In this document: positions 1 to 8,637 of the stretch, piece by piece
Layout of the letters: each line of letters opens with the position of its first letter
Position numbering within the stretch: the stretch's first letter is position 1
Origin: Prodigiosinella confusarubida
Lineage (GTDB): Bacteria > Pseudomonadota > Gammaproteobacteria > Enterobacterales > Enterobacteriaceae
DNA length: 64,000 bases
Direction: 5' to 3'
Assembly (NCBI RefSeq): GCF_002847015.1
Contig: NZ_CP025085.1
Location: forward strand, 992,001-1,056,000
Notes under the pieces: generated by a model
Database searches by the model: none
Seen by the model: the letters and a program-made list of their open reading frames with translations, nothing else
Told to the model about the DNA's origin: nothing
Translations under genes and position numbers: made by a program

Positions 1-225
1 CGTTAATACTGCCCGGTCAGGTGAGCAAATAGTGAAAATACGCGAGCTTGATCGAAAGCGTCGTATATCGGTAGTCGGCCCTGTTTTGGTGCAGAATAAC
101 GTGAGAAGTAGCCCTTGAGCGGTAGATTCCACGCTGGTTGCTGTGATTTTTTATCTCAGGCAGTACATGGAGATTTTTTTCAGCTACAATTTGCGCAAAA
201 TTGATTTCCAACGGTAGGAGATATC
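1..225. other. Upstream region of slyD, no supported gene
   Basis: No convincing gene is seen. A 64-codon open frame on the minus strand lacks recognisable similarity and a good ribosome binding site, so it is left out. A TACAAT at 185-190 is a possible -10 element for slyD, without a clear -35. The slyD ribosome binding site TAGGAG is at 215-220. Confidence 0.5.
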
Positions 226-816
226 ATGAAAGTAGCAAAAGACGTGGTGGTCAGCCTGGCCTATCAGGTGCGTACAGAAGACGGTGTATTAGTTGATGAG
301 TCTCCGGTGAGTGCACCGCTGGACTACCTGCATGGCCACGGTTCGCTGATTTCCGGTCTGGAAAAAGCGTTGGAAGGACGTGATGTGGGTGAGCGATTTG
401 ACGTTAACGTAGGGGCTAACGATGCCTACGGTAACTATGACGAAAATCTGATACAGCGCGTTCCTAAAGATGTATTTATGGGTGTGGATGAACTTGAAGT
501 CGGCATGCGTTTTCTGGCAGAAACCGATCAGGGTCCGGTACCGGTAGAAATTACTGAAGTTCAAGATGAGCACGTTGTGGTTGACGGCAATCATATGCTG
601 GCAGGTCAGAACCTGAACTTTAACGTGGAAGTGGTTGCCATCCGCGAAGCTACGGAAGAAGAACTGGCGCACGGCCATGTGCACGGTGAGCATGATCACG
701 AGCACGAAGGCTGCTGTGGCGGTCACGATCATGATCATGAAGGTTGCTGCGGTGGTCACGACCATGAACATGGTAAAGGTGATTGTGGCGGTCATGGCGG
801 TTGCGGTTGCCACTAA
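226..816 (+). CDS. slyD: FKBP-type peptidyl-prolyl isomerase SlyD
   Basis: SlyD is a cytoplasmic prolyl cis-trans isomerase, chaperone and nickel-binding protein that helps fold proteins and supplies nickel for hydrogenase maturation. The 196-residue product has the family's usual length. An N-terminal FKBP domain split by an insert-in-flap chaperone domain covers about residues 1-150. The last 45 residues are very rich in His, Cys and Gly, with repeated HDHEHEGCCGGH-like units that form the metal-binding tail. The start is set by TAGGAG 5 nt upstream. In E. coli slyD lies next to slyX; here the two are separated by about 4 kb of inserted genes. Confidence 0.97.
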   Translation: MKVAKDVVVSLAYQVRTEDGVLVDESPVSAPLDYLHGHGSLISGLEKALEGRDVGERFDVNVGANDAYGNYDENLIQRVPKDVFMGVDELEVGMRFLAETDQGPVPVEITEVQDEHVVVDGNHMLAGQNLNFNVEVVAIREATEEELAHGHVHGEHDHEHEGCCGGHDHDHEGCCGGHDHEHGKGDCGGHGGCGCH

Positions 817-885
817 TCCTGCGATAAAAAGGCTACTGGATTTGCTATCCCGGTGAGAACGGGGAACTAATCTGATAACCCATTG

Positions 886-919
886 ATAGAAAAGGCCGCA
901 TATGCGGCCTTTTCTATTT
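886..919. terminator. Bidirectional terminator between slyD and eat
   Basis: A perfect 16-bp inverted repeat (886-901 with 902-917, centre GCATATGC) contains GGCCGC/GCGGCC with A-rich and T-rich flanks. It sits between the convergent slyD and permease genes, so it can act as a Rho-independent terminator in both directions. Confidence 0.85.
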
Positions 920-935
920 GACGCTCGGTAACCGG

Positions 936-2303
936 TTATTCTTCTCCCATCAGCAGTACATCTTGCGGTGCGTTGTTTCGCTGGGTTTTGGTCACCAGGA
1001 AATAGCTGTAACCCGCCAGCATAAAGACAATGAAGATCCCGCCAATCAGCGGATTGAACCACAGCATGGCGATCAGGCAGACCAGCGCCAGTACCAGTGC
1101 AATAGCTGGCACGATGGGGTAGCCAGGCGCACGGAAGGTGCGTTCCAGCTCTGGTGCGCTGCGGCGCAGCCGGAACAGACTTAGCATACTCATGATGTAC
1201 ATCACGATGGCACCGAATACTGCCATAGTGATCATCGCCGCCGTCAGGCTCATGCCTTGCAGGTTAATCCAGCCATCGCTGAAGATAGCGGCAATACCGA
1301 TGATCCCGCCAGTGATGATCGCTCGGTGCGGCGTCTGGAAGCGGGAGAGTTTTGCCAACCCAGTGGGCAGATAACCGGCTCGTGCCAGTGCAAAGAACTG
1401 GCGGGAATAACCCAGAATGATACCGTGGAAGCTGGCGATCAGTCCGAACAGCCCGATCCAGACTAGCATATGCATCCAGCCTGAGTGCTCACCCACGACA
1501 ATTTTCATCGCCTGCGGCAGCGGATCGTTGATATTGGACAACGTTCTCCAGTCACCTACGCCACCGGCAAGGAACATCACGCCCAGTGCCAGCACGACCA
1601 GCGTTATAATGCCGGTGATATAGGCCTTAGGAATGGTTCTTTTGGGATCTTTGGCTTCTTCGGCGGCCATGGCCGCTCCTTCAATCGCCAGAAAGAACCA
1701 GATGGCGAAAGGAATGGCAGCGAAGATTCCGGAAACAGACGACATGCTGAAGTGATCACTACCTGCCCAGCCGTTGGCGACGAAGTGGCTGACACTAAAC
1801 CCTGGTGCGACGACCCCCATAAATACCAGTAATTCCGCTACGGCCAGCAATGTCACTAACAACTCGAACATGGCGGCAAGTTTCACCCCCAGAATATTCA
1901 GTGTCATAAAGATAAGGTAGGCCCCGGTAGCCGCATAACGCGGATCAAGTTCAGGGTATTGGACATTGAGATAAGCGCCGATCGCCATAGCGATGGCCGG
2001 CGGTGCAAACACAAATTCGATCAGTGTGGCCATACCAGCAATCAGTCCACCAGTTTCACCAAACGCCCGACGGCTGTAGGCAAATGGTCCACCAGCATGG
2101 GGAATGGCGGTGGTCAGTTCGGTGAAACTAAAAATAAAACAGGTATACATAGCGGCAATAAGCAGTGAGGTGATCAAAAATCCCATCGTGCCTGCCACTC
2201 CCCAGCCATAGCTCCAGCCGAAATATTCGCCGGAAATGACCAGTCCGACTGCGATCCCCCACAAATGGAGGGCTCCCAGGGTGGGTTTTAGCTGCGTTGT
2301 CAT
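936..2303 (-). CDS. eat: Ethanolamine-type APC permease
   Basis: This 455-residue membrane protein belongs to the amino acid-polyamine-organocation (APC) superfamily and most resembles ethanolamine permeases. About 12 hydrophobic segments are visible. Signature stretches include LWGIAVGLVISGEYFGWSYG near the N terminus and the EGAAMAAEEAKDPKRTIPKA segment typical of this subgroup. It would import ethanolamine or a similar small amine across the inner membrane. The ATG at 2303 is chosen because GGGAGAGAG lies just upstream; longer in-frame extensions lack this and do not look like protein. It is divergent from an APH-fold kinase, which suggests uptake followed by phosphorylation. The family call is firm; the substrate is inferred from similarity. 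Confidence 0.82.
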   Translation of the reverse strand: MTTQLKPTLGALHLWGIAVGLVISGEYFGWSYGWGVAGTMGFLITSLLIAAMYTCFIFSFTELTTAIPHAGGPFAYSRRAFGETGGLIAGMATLIEFVFAPPAIAMAIGAYLNVQYPELDPRYAATGAYLIFMTLNILGVKLAAMFELLVTLLAVAELLVFMGVVAPGFSVSHFVANGWAGSDHFSMSSVSGIFAAIPFAIWFFLAIEGAAMAAEEAKDPKRTIPKAYITGIITLVVLALGVMFLAGGVGDWRTLSNINDPLPQAMKIVVGEHSGWMHMLVWIGLFGLIASFHGIILGYSRQFFALARAGYLPTGLAKLSRFQTPHRAIITGGIIGIAAIFSDGWINLQGMSLTAAMITMAVFGAIVMYIMSMLSLFRLRRSAPELERTFRAPGYPIVPAIALVLALVCLIAMLWFNPLIGGIFIVFMLAGYSYFLVTKTQRNNAPQDVLLMGEE

Positions 2304-2617
2304 GACTCTCTCCCATCTAACAAATTCAGGATGAAAACAGACGGCGTTTTCACAACGAGTGACTCGATAAAGCGTTGTATTTTTTTCTGCGACGGAACAT
2401 GCCCGATGAGTCCGCATGTTGTCGATAATGCCGCTGTCAGATGAAGGGATACTTGACACCAAGGCAGTGATTTTTGCGCTTTACAGTCAAGTGGCACAGA
2501 GAAATGCCTGCTGTTGTCATGTGTAGTCAACTAATGCCGTTTTTACGTCAAGCATCGAAAAGAGAGTGATTACATCCTGAATACTACTCAGGACACTACT
2601 CTTTGCGAGAGAAAAAT
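2304..2617. promoter_or_regulatory. Divergent intergenic region eat / APH-type kinase
   Basis: This 314-nt gap separates two divergent genes and should hold both promoters. Close to the kinase start, at 2577-2593, CCTGA and TCAGG form a short inverted repeat (spacer ATACTAC), and GA-rich and CT-rich tracts flank it. No certain -35/-10 pair was assigned. The AraC-type protein encoded at 3784 is the natural candidate to bind here, but that is inference. Confidence 0.4.
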
Positions 2618-3622
2618 ATGGCAAAACAATATGATACGCTTGATGACGTGGCGATGAGCCATTTAGCCGAGGTGGCAATGAAACGCTATGCCCCATCGCT
2701 ACAGGGGAAGTTGACGTTATTGTGCCGTTCGGAAAATGCGACCTACCGGCTTGATGCTGGAGGAAAACGCTATGCCATGCGCATTCATCGAGAGAATTAT
2801 CACCAGCGTGATGAAATTGCTTGCGAACTCGCCTGGCTGTCGGCGTTGAGTGCTGAGGGTATCGCTGTGCCGCAGGCACTGGGCGGAGTGGATGGCGATG
2901 TTGTACAAACCGTGATACTGGCAGATGGGACACCGCGGCATGTGGTGCTGTTTCACTGGATTGAGGGCGAAATGCCGACCACGGAAGTGGATGCTCGGGC
3001 TTTTGAGCAGTTGGGGATGATTACCGCCCGTTTGCATCAACACAGCAGAAACTGGCAACAACCCGCACAATTCAGGCGCATCGTCTGGGATCACCAGACG
3101 ATGGTCGGCTCAGATGGTCATTGGGGACGTTGGCAGGATGCTCCCCGCTTACAGGCTACAGATCATACGGTTATCGAGGAAACGCTGCATCAGGTAGGAG
3201 AAGCGTTGGATGCTTATGGCAAAGATAGCCAGCGTTATGGGCTGATTCATGCCGACCTGCGATTAACCAACCTGTTGATGTTTAAAGGGGAAACTCGGGT
3301 CATTGATTTTGATGACTGTGGTTTCGGCTGGTATCTGCATGACCTGGCCGCAGCAATCAGTTTTGTCGAGCATCATCCCCGTGCTGACGCCTGGGTAGCA
3401 GGCTGGTTGCGTGGCTATCAACGGATCTGCCCTCTCACTGACGCTGATATGGCAGTCATTCCGGCGTTATTGATCCAGCGGCGTATACAACTGATGGCCT
3501 GGGCTGGCTCTCATGCACAGACCGAGCAGGCGAAAAGTTTGGGTGATAACTGGAGTGACCACAGTGTGCGGTTGTGCCGACGTTATCTGGAAAAAGCATC
3601 ACTGCCGGTCGGGTGTGATTAG
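2618..3622 (+). CDS. APH-fold phosphotransferase, possible amino-alcohol kinase
   Basis: The 334-residue protein has the aminoglycoside phosphotransferase / choline kinase fold. The catalytic loop HADLRLTN lies at residues 211-218 and the metal-binding DFDD at 230-233; a candidate ATP-site region with RYAMRIHRE lies near residue 51. Relatives include SrkA (YihE), homoserine kinase type II and the hydroxylysine kinases. Its partner is a divergent ethanolamine-type permease, so a kinase acting on ethanolamine or a related amino alcohol is plausible, but no motif proves the substrate. The ATG at 2618 is preferred over a TTG at 2603 because it starts the conserved region. No phospho-lyase is encoded nearby. 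A resistance role looks less likely given the context. Confidence 0.75.
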   Translation: MAKQYDTLDDVAMSHLAEVAMKRYAPSLQGKLTLLCRSENATYRLDAGGKRYAMRIHRENYHQRDEIACELAWLSALSAEGIAVPQALGGVDGDVVQTVILADGTPRHVVLFHWIEGEMPTTEVDARAFEQLGMITARLHQHSRNWQQPAQFRRIVWDHQTMVGSDGHWGRWQDAPRLQATDHTVIEETLHQVGEALDAYGKDSQRYGLIHADLRLTNLLMFKGETRVIDFDDCGFGWYLHDLAAAISFVEHHPRADAWVAGWLRGYQRICPLTDADMAVIPALLIQRRIQLMAWAGSHAQTEQAKSLGDNWSDHSVRLCRRYLEKASLPVGCD

Positions 3623-3783
3623 TTCATCGTCACACCTGTGGACGTTTTGCACCAGTGACGCGCACTCTCTGTATCGTGGTGGTGCTTTTTTCTACAAAAA
3701 CCTGTCTGATTGTGCGTTTTCTATCTGGTATGAAAATTGCTGGCTTACCTCTGCTTTAACGGATCACTTACGGGGTAAGGATA

Positions 3784-4827
3784 ATGGAAATGCCACTTTT
3801 TCGACTTCCGCCGATCACCGAAACGCAGGTAGGGCACCGGGGGGTATTAGCTGCGGCAGCATCCGGGTTGGGCCAGTTCATCTGTGATAAAGGGGGGGAC
3901 GCTGATCGTATCCTGGGAATCAGCGGTATCAATCCCGAACATCTGTCTTGCCCGACACTGAGCGTCGGGTTGGTCAATTATTGCCGGGTGCTTGAAGAAG
4001 CGGCCCGTTATTCTGACTGTGACAATTTCGGTCTGCATTATGGTCGACAGTTCAAGCCTCAGTCTTTAGGGTTGGTAGGGTATGTTGGATTGTGCAGTGC
4101 AACACTTGAGCAAGCGTTGCACAACGTAGTGAATGCTTTCCCTTTTCACCAGCATGACACACTGGTGCGGTTGGTTGATAAAGGAGATTGCTGGCGTTTT
4201 GACTATCAGGTTCGCCATGGCGCCATCCTGCACTGCCGGCAGGATGCGGAACTGACCCTGGGGATGATCCTGAACCTGATTCGTCATGCTGCGGGTAGAA
4301 ACTGGGCACCGCGTGAAGTTCATTTTGAGCATCCCCGTCCGGAGCAATGGCATGAACACTGTAAGGTTTTTGATGCACCGGTCTATTTTGACCAGCCGTT
4401 CAATTCACTGCTTATACCCAAACGGGATGTGGTTCGTTCAATGCCGGATAGCGATCCGCTACTGTTGCTGGTTGTTCAGGATGCCATCCGTCGTTTAAAC
4501 AGTGATATACATCCGCAAAGCGTGGTGGATTTGGCTCGTACCCAGGTACGGCATATGTTGCCACAGGGAGAACCTGTTCTGGATGAGGTGGCGGACAAGA
4601 TAGGTCTGTCTAGTTGGTCATTGCAGCGGCGTTTAAAAGATGAAGGTATTAATTATACGACGCTGGTTGAAAAAGTCCGTTGTGAGATGGCAACCCACTA
4701 TTTGCAGCAACGTCAGCTCTCAATTTCTGAGATGGCATTTTTGCTGGGGTATTCGGAAGTCAGTGCATTTTCCCGGGCTTTCCGGCGCTGGTTCGGGATC
4801 AGCCCCCGACAATGGCGTAAAGCGTGA
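3784..4827 (+). CDS. AraC-family transcriptional regulator
   Basis: A 347-residue regulator. The N-terminal 230 residues match the arabinose-binding-like sensor domain found in OruR/ArgR-type AraC proteins. The C-terminal 100 residues hold two helix-turn-helix units: VADKIGLSSWSLQRRLKDEG, then ISEMAFLLGYSEVSAFSRAF followed by the family signature RRWFGISPRQWR. It lies in the same orientation as the kinase, about 160 nt downstream, and probably controls the permease and kinase. The start has GGGGTAAGG just upstream. Effector and targets are not visible in the sequence. Confidence 0.85.
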   Translation: MEMPLFRLPPITETQVGHRGVLAAAASGLGQFICDKGGDADRILGISGINPEHLSCPTLSVGLVNYCRVLEEAARYSDCDNFGLHYGRQFKPQSLGLVGYVGLCSATLEQALHNVVNAFPFHQHDTLVRLVDKGDCWRFDYQVRHGAILHCRQDAELTLGMILNLIRHAAGRNWAPREVHFEHPRPEQWHEHCKVFDAPVYFDQPFNSLLIPKRDVVRSMPDSDPLLLLVVQDAIRRLNSDIHPQSVVDLARTQVRHMLPQGEPVLDEVADKIGLSSWSLQRRLKDEGINYTTLVEKVRCEMATHYLQQRQLSISEMAFLLGYSEVSAFSRAFRRWFGISPRQWRKA

Positions 4828-4866
4828 GACACCTTACTGCCAATGACACAATAGAATTAAGTGCGG

Positions 4867-5085
4867 TTAATAATGTGGTGGTGGTGTTTCTTCAGACACG
4901 GGAGCAAGCAGCGATGTCTGCTGTGTCCGTAACCGTTCAGTTAATAAGCGCAGTTGCTCACGCAGTTTTACCATCTCTAACTCATGCTGCACTACCGTCT
5001 GGTTCAGTTCCTCAATTGTGACTTCCTGAAACGAGATCCGGCTTTCCAATTGTTCAAGTCGTTGTTCAAGCCATTGCGGTGACAT
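4867..5085 (-). CDS. slyX: SlyX family protein
   Basis: A 72-residue SlyX protein, the usual length. The sequence is an almost continuous heptad pattern ([20 protein letters not shown] onward), so it is expected to be a short coiled coil; the tail PPPHY is characteristic of the family. Function is unknown; the name comes from its position beside slyD. The ATG at 5085 has a strong GGAGAGGAG site. It is divergent from fkpA, as in E. coli, and convergent with the inserted AraC-type gene. Confidence 0.93.
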   Translation of the reverse strand: MSPQWLEQRLEQLESRISFQEVTIEELNQTVVQHELEMVKLREQLRLLTERLRTQQTSLLAPVSEETPPPHY

Positions 5086-5129
5086 TTTCTCTCCTCTCCA
5101 AGCGATGTCCGTAGAGTTTGTCAGAAAGC

Positions 5130-5158
5130 GGAAACTTCTGGTAGTAAAAACAGTCTGA
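5130..5158 (+). promoter_or_regulatory. Candidate sigma-E promoter of fkpA
   Basis: GGAAACTT at 5130-5137 and TCTGA at 5154-5158 are separated by 16 nt. This matches the envelope-stress sigma-E pattern GAACTT-N16-TCTGA with one extra A. E. coli fkpA belongs to the sigma-E regulon, so the site fits. It implies a 5' leader of about 135 nt. Confidence 0.7.
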
Positions 5159-5300
5159 TTAAGGCGCAATTACCGGGTAAGTTATTTTTCTTAATGTATT
5201 GTTGCGCACATCGTTGTGTTGCCTTCGTGCGCACGGTTATAGTAGTGACCGACTTTTTAACGATCGCTGGGGCATGTCGCTCCAGATTCTGGAGAGATGG

Positions 5301-6122
5301 ATGAAATCACTGTTTAAAGTAACGCTGTTAGCAACCACAATGGCACTGGCTTTGAATGCAGGTGTCATGGCTGCGGATACTGCGAAAGCGACGGATAATA
5401 ATGCAACAGCAAAATTCAATAATGATGATCAGGCTGCGGCGTATGCATTAGGTGCATCCTTAGGGCGTTACATGGACAACTCCCTGAAAGAACAAGAAAA
5501 ATTGGGTATAAAGCTGGATAAGGAACAGCTGATTCAAGGTGTTCAGGATGCATTTGCTGATAAGAGCAAACTGTCTGACGAAGAGATCGAAAAAACATTG
5601 CAATCGTTTGAAGGCCGGGTAAAAGCAGCTTCTCAGGCGAAAATGAAGCAGGATGCTAAAGAAAACGCTGATAAAGGGACGAAATACCGTGATGCTTTCG
5701 CCAAAGAAAAAGGCGTGAAGAAGACCAAGTCTGGTCTGCTTTATAAAGTAGATAAAGAAGGCACCGGTGCTGTACCGAAAGACAGTGATACGGTAGTAGT
5801 GAATTATAAAGGTACGTTGGTAGATGGTACTGAGTTCGATAATTCTTACAAGCGCGGCGAACCGCTTTCTTTCCGTCTGGATGGTGTTATCCCCGGTTGG
5901 ACTGAAGGTCTGAAGCACGTGAAGAAAGGTGGTAAAATCGAGCTGGTTATTCCGCCGGCATTAGCCTACGGTGAAACCGGTGTTCCAGGGATCCCACCCA
6001 ACTCTACACTGGTGTTTGATGTTGAATTACTGGATGTCAAATCAGACGCGGAAACCAAAGCGGCAGATAGCGCCAAGGCGGGAAAACCGGCCGGTGACGA
6101 GGCCAAGAAAAGCGCGAAGTAA
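5301..6122 (+). CDS. fkpA: Periplasmic FKBP-type peptidyl-prolyl isomerase FkpA
   Basis: FkpA is a periplasmic prolyl isomerase and chaperone that protects envelope proteins under stress. The 273-residue precursor starts with a signal peptide (MKSLFKVTLLATTMALALNA) cleaved near AMA/AD-type residues around 25. An N-terminal dimerisation domain of charged helices follows to about residue 145, then the FKBP domain with VNYKGTLVDGTEFD and GVIPGWTEGL. The ATG at 5301 is selected by GGAGAG at 5291-5296 and by the signal peptide; the frame is open further upstream but without a signal. A Lys/Ala-rich tail ends the protein. A candidate sigma-E promoter lies upstream and a terminator downstream. Confidence 0.97.
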   Translation: MKSLFKVTLLATTMALALNAGVMAADTAKATDNNATAKFNNDDQAAAYALGASLGRYMDNSLKEQEKLGIKLDKEQLIQGVQDAFADKSKLSDEEIEKTLQSFEGRVKAASQAKMKQDAKENADKGTKYRDAFAKEKGVKKTKSGLLYKVDKEGTGAVPKDSDTVVVNYKGTLVDGTEFDNSYKRGEPLSFRLDGVIPGWTEGLKHVKKGGKIELVIPPALAYGETGVPGIPPNSTLVFDVELLDVKSDAETKAADSAKAGKPAGDEAKKSAK

Positions 6123-6152
6123 CAATGTAATTCCACAACAGTATCCAAATAT

Positions 6153-6180
6153 AAGCCGCTGGGAAACCAGCGGTTTTTTT
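6153..6180 (+). terminator. Rho-independent terminator of fkpA
   Basis: Stem CCGCTGG (6156-6162) and CCAGCGG (6167-6173) with a GAAA loop, followed by a run of T to 6180. Confidence 0.92.
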
Positions 6181-6183
6181 ATG

Positions 6184-7542
6184 TCAAAGACAGGCTTGAT
6201 GCTCACCTGGCTCCATACCACAGGCGAGAATTAACGCATCGGCGATGCTTTCTACCTGCTCCTTTTTCATCATTGATGTGCTGACCCGGATAAACTGCGC
6301 ACTGCCGCTGCGGCAACGCTCGCCTGGCAGGGCTGCAATGCCGCGGGCTGCTAGTGTTATCATGGCAAATTGCTCAGACACTACAGGAATACAGATACTC
6401 AGACCATCACGATCCGGCAGTATCAGGCCTCGGCGTGCCAGCGCTTCCAGTAACATTCGGCGTCGGCTTGCATAAAGGACGCGTGCTTGTTGCAGGCACG
6501 TTTGGGTCGCGTGGTCATTCAGCATCCAGGCAACGGCTTCCTGTAATATTCGACTGGTCCAACTGGCGCCGAAGTTACGAAATGATTGGATACGTCGGAC
6601 CAATACTTCAGGGCCGGAGAGTACGGCAAGACGCAAATCCGGACCATATGCTTTTGAAAAGGACTGAACGTATAAGGTTCTTTCAGGATAGTAACGACTC
6701 AGACTCCACACCGGCCAAGCGGATAACTCACCGATGCCATCATCTTCCACCACCAACATTTTGGAATCCGCCAGTACGTGGGCCAGTGCTTTACTGCGGC
6801 TTTGGCTGACGGTATGGCCCGTAGCGGAGTGAGTCCGGGGCTGATAGATAAACAGGGTCGGCGATTTTTGCATCAACATGGCCAGCGCCCCAGGAAGTGG
6901 CCCGTTTTCATCACAGGACAGTGGCATGATCTCGGCACCAACATTGTCCAGCATGTCTAGAAGACGTGTGGCGGTGGGATCTTCTATCACCACTTTATCG
7001 CCGGGCGACACCAGCGTTTGCACAATCAGATTCATAGCGTCAAAACCACCATCCGTTGCCAGAAAAGCCTCTGCAGAGGCTGGCCAGTGTGGCTTGAGCG
7101 CCAGTAACAAAGGTAGCGCGATAGGTTCACGCTGATAGCTGTTTAGCTGAGAAGACCGAATGCCTTGCAGCATGGCGTCGCGCAGGTCAGGAAGCAACAT
7201 CGGATCCGGCACGGCCATGGAAAGATCGGCCTGGATTGCGCTACCATAATTGCCGATTTTCTCAAAACGAACGGGTCTGGGCGTCACTCTGTCTCCACAT
7301 ACCCAAACACCGCTACGCCCTTTGCCGGCAATCACTTTCTGCCGTTTTAGTTGCCCCCAGGCCGCTGATACCGTCGCCGGGCTGACGCCTAGCTTTTCAG
7401 CCAGATTACGTACCGCTGGCAATTGCGTTCCAATCGGGATTTGCCCCTCACGAATCAGGGTCGCTATCGCCTGCATAATTCCTTTTATCGAAACATCGGC
7501 AATATGCTCTGCCAGCCAGTTCACATCCAACGTTGAAGTCAT
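6184..7542 (-). CDS. MocR/GntR-type regulator with aminotransferase domain
   Basis: A 452-residue MocR-subfamily transcription factor. Residues about 10-80 form a GntR winged helix-turn-helix (LPAVRNLAEKLGVSPATVSA). The rest is a fold-type I aminotransferase-like domain with the pyridoxal phosphate-binding lysine at 297 in SFSKAYGPDLR. Such regulators use a PLP adduct with an amino compound as the signal. It is divergent from the decarboxylase-like / amidase / ABC-importer genes at 7675-12069 and almost certainly controls them. The N-terminal start ATG at 7542 gives the standard domain layout. Effector unknown; catalysis is not expected. Confidence 0.9.
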   Translation of the reverse strand: MTSTLDVNWLAEHIADVSIKGIMQAIATLIREGQIPIGTQLPAVRNLAEKLGVSPATVSAAWGQLKRQKVIAGKGRSGVWVCGDRVTPRPVRFEKIGNYGSAIQADLSMAVPDPMLLPDLRDAMLQGIRSSQLNSYQREPIALPLLLALKPHWPASAEAFLATDGGFDAMNLIVQTLVSPGDKVVIEDPTATRLLDMLDNVGAEIMPLSCDENGPLPGALAMLMQKSPTLFIYQPRTHSATGHTVSQSRSKALAHVLADSKMLVVEDDGIGELSAWPVWSLSRYYPERTLYVQSFSKAYGPDLRLAVLSGPEVLVRRIQSFRNFGASWTSRILQEAVAWMLNDHATQTCLQQARVLYASRRRMLLEALARRGLILPDRDGLSICIPVVSEQFAMITLAARGIAALPGERCRSGSAQFIRVSTSMMKKEQVESIADALILACGMEPGEHQACL

Positions 7543-7674
7543 AAGAAAATAGTTTGTTCAGTAACAAATAAATTATTGTACACATATTATTATCATCCTA
7601 GTATCAAATTCAAGCAATGACTGGTTAATTAATGACCTTATTGCGCATTGGTCGGGGAAAACGAGAGAAATATT
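7543..7674. promoter_or_regulatory. Divergent promoter with candidate MocR operators
   Basis: The gap between the regulator and the operon is AT-rich. It holds a perfect inverted repeat TTTGTT-CAGT-AACAAA at 7553-7568 and, a little further on, a TGTACA palindrome within ATTGTACACA. These are reasonable candidates for binding by the MocR protein, but no experimental consensus is available to test them. Confidence 0.4.
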
Positions 7675-8634
7675 ATGATTACCATCAGACTCGCGGTCAG
7701 GGATTGGGATTATTTCACGCCGCTGGCGCTTGGCGATATTCAGCCAGAAGGCTTCCGCGTTGAGATCCATCGGGTTGGTACGTTGGTGGATGATCTGGCC
7801 ACCAGTGCAAACTACGACGCAGGCGAAGTGTCATTCAGCCGCTATGCACAAGGAAGGGCGCAAGGGGATATGTCACTGCTAGCATTACCGCATTTCTTGA
7901 TGCGAGGTTTTCGCCAGCGCTGCATCATCACGACCACTGATAGCCCCATCATCATGTTGCAACAGCTGAAAGGCAAGAGGATCGGTGTTACTGGTTGGCA
8001 GGACTCTGGCAATACCTGGACGAGAACGCTATTGCGTGAAGTTGGGGTCGATATCGGTGATGTCTATTGGTTCGCGGGACGTCTGACGGAAAATCATCCC
8101 ATTGTTGATCGTCTGGGGCGTTTTGGGTCTCCAGGACGCATTGAGGCGGCACCCGGCGAGCGCCCGTTGATCACATTATTAAAAGCGGGTGAGCTTGATG
8201 CGATATTCACTCCTTTTATGCCGGAAGGTTTCTTCCTGCCGGATTCCGGTTTGCGCCAGGTACAAACTGACTTTCGTCAGGCGGAGCTGGATTATTTTAA
8301 CCGTGTTGGTTACGTGCCGGGTATTCATCTTCTGGCTCTGAAACCTGCATTGGCGCAGGTTTATCCATGGCTGCCAGAAGCATTGAGTCAGGTGATCAAT
8401 CACTCCGCTAAGGTGTGGAATCAAAAACGTGAAAAATACGCCGACACCACACCCTGGTTGCTGGACGATCTGCGGCACACCGCACGAGATTTACCTCATA
8501 ACTGGAATGACAGCGGTTTTGCCGTCAACAGGAAGATGATCGCTGATTTTGCCCGTGAGTTATACCAACAAGGGATCACGACCCTGTTATTAACGCCGGA
8601 GGATTTATTTCCGGCCTCAGTCAGCGGGGAGTAA
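7675..8634 (+). CDS. 4,5-dihydroxyphthalate decarboxylase-like / NMT1-family protein
   Basis: The 319-residue protein resembles the group that includes 4,5-dihydroxyphthalate decarboxylase and the NMT1 / periplasmic-binding-fold proteins. Visible features are LAVRDWDYFTPLALGDIQPEG at the N terminus and LKGKRIGVTGWQDSGNTWTR near residue 100. There is no signal peptide, so it should stay in the cytoplasm and is more likely an enzyme or ligand-binding protein than a transporter subunit. The ATG at 7675 follows ACGAGAGA. It is the first gene of a tight run: the amidase begins 4 nt after its stop codon. The substrate is unknown; a decarboxylase or lyase acting on the product of the amidase is one possibility. 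Confidence 0.7.
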   Translation: MITIRLAVRDWDYFTPLALGDIQPEGFRVEIHRVGTLVDDLATSANYDAGEVSFSRYAQGRAQGDMSLLALPHFLMRGFRQRCIITTTDSPIIMLQQLKGKRIGVTGWQDSGNTWTRTLLREVGVDIGDVYWFAGRLTENHPIVDRLGRFGSPGRIEAAPGERPLITLLKAGELDAIFTPFMPEGFFLPDSGLRQVQTDFRQAELDYFNRVGYVPGIHLLALKPALAQVYPWLPEALSQVINHSAKVWNQKREKYADTTPWLLDDLRHTARDLPHNWNDSGFAVNRKMIADFARELYQQGITTLLLTPEDLFPASVSGE

Positions 8635-8637
8635 TGA

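Noticed and set aside
17-211. 64-codon frame on the minus strand upstream of slyD
   Set aside because: No recognisable similarity, no good ribosome site, and it occupies the slyD promoter region.
664-813. His/Gly/Cys-rich repeats in the slyD tail considered as a DNA repeat array
   Set aside because: The repetition is the known metal-binding tail of SlyD and is coding.
289-1062. 257-codon minus-strand frame across slyD and the terminator
   Set aside because: It is antisense to slyD, crosses a perfect terminator hairpin and reads low-complexity sequence from the His-rich tail.
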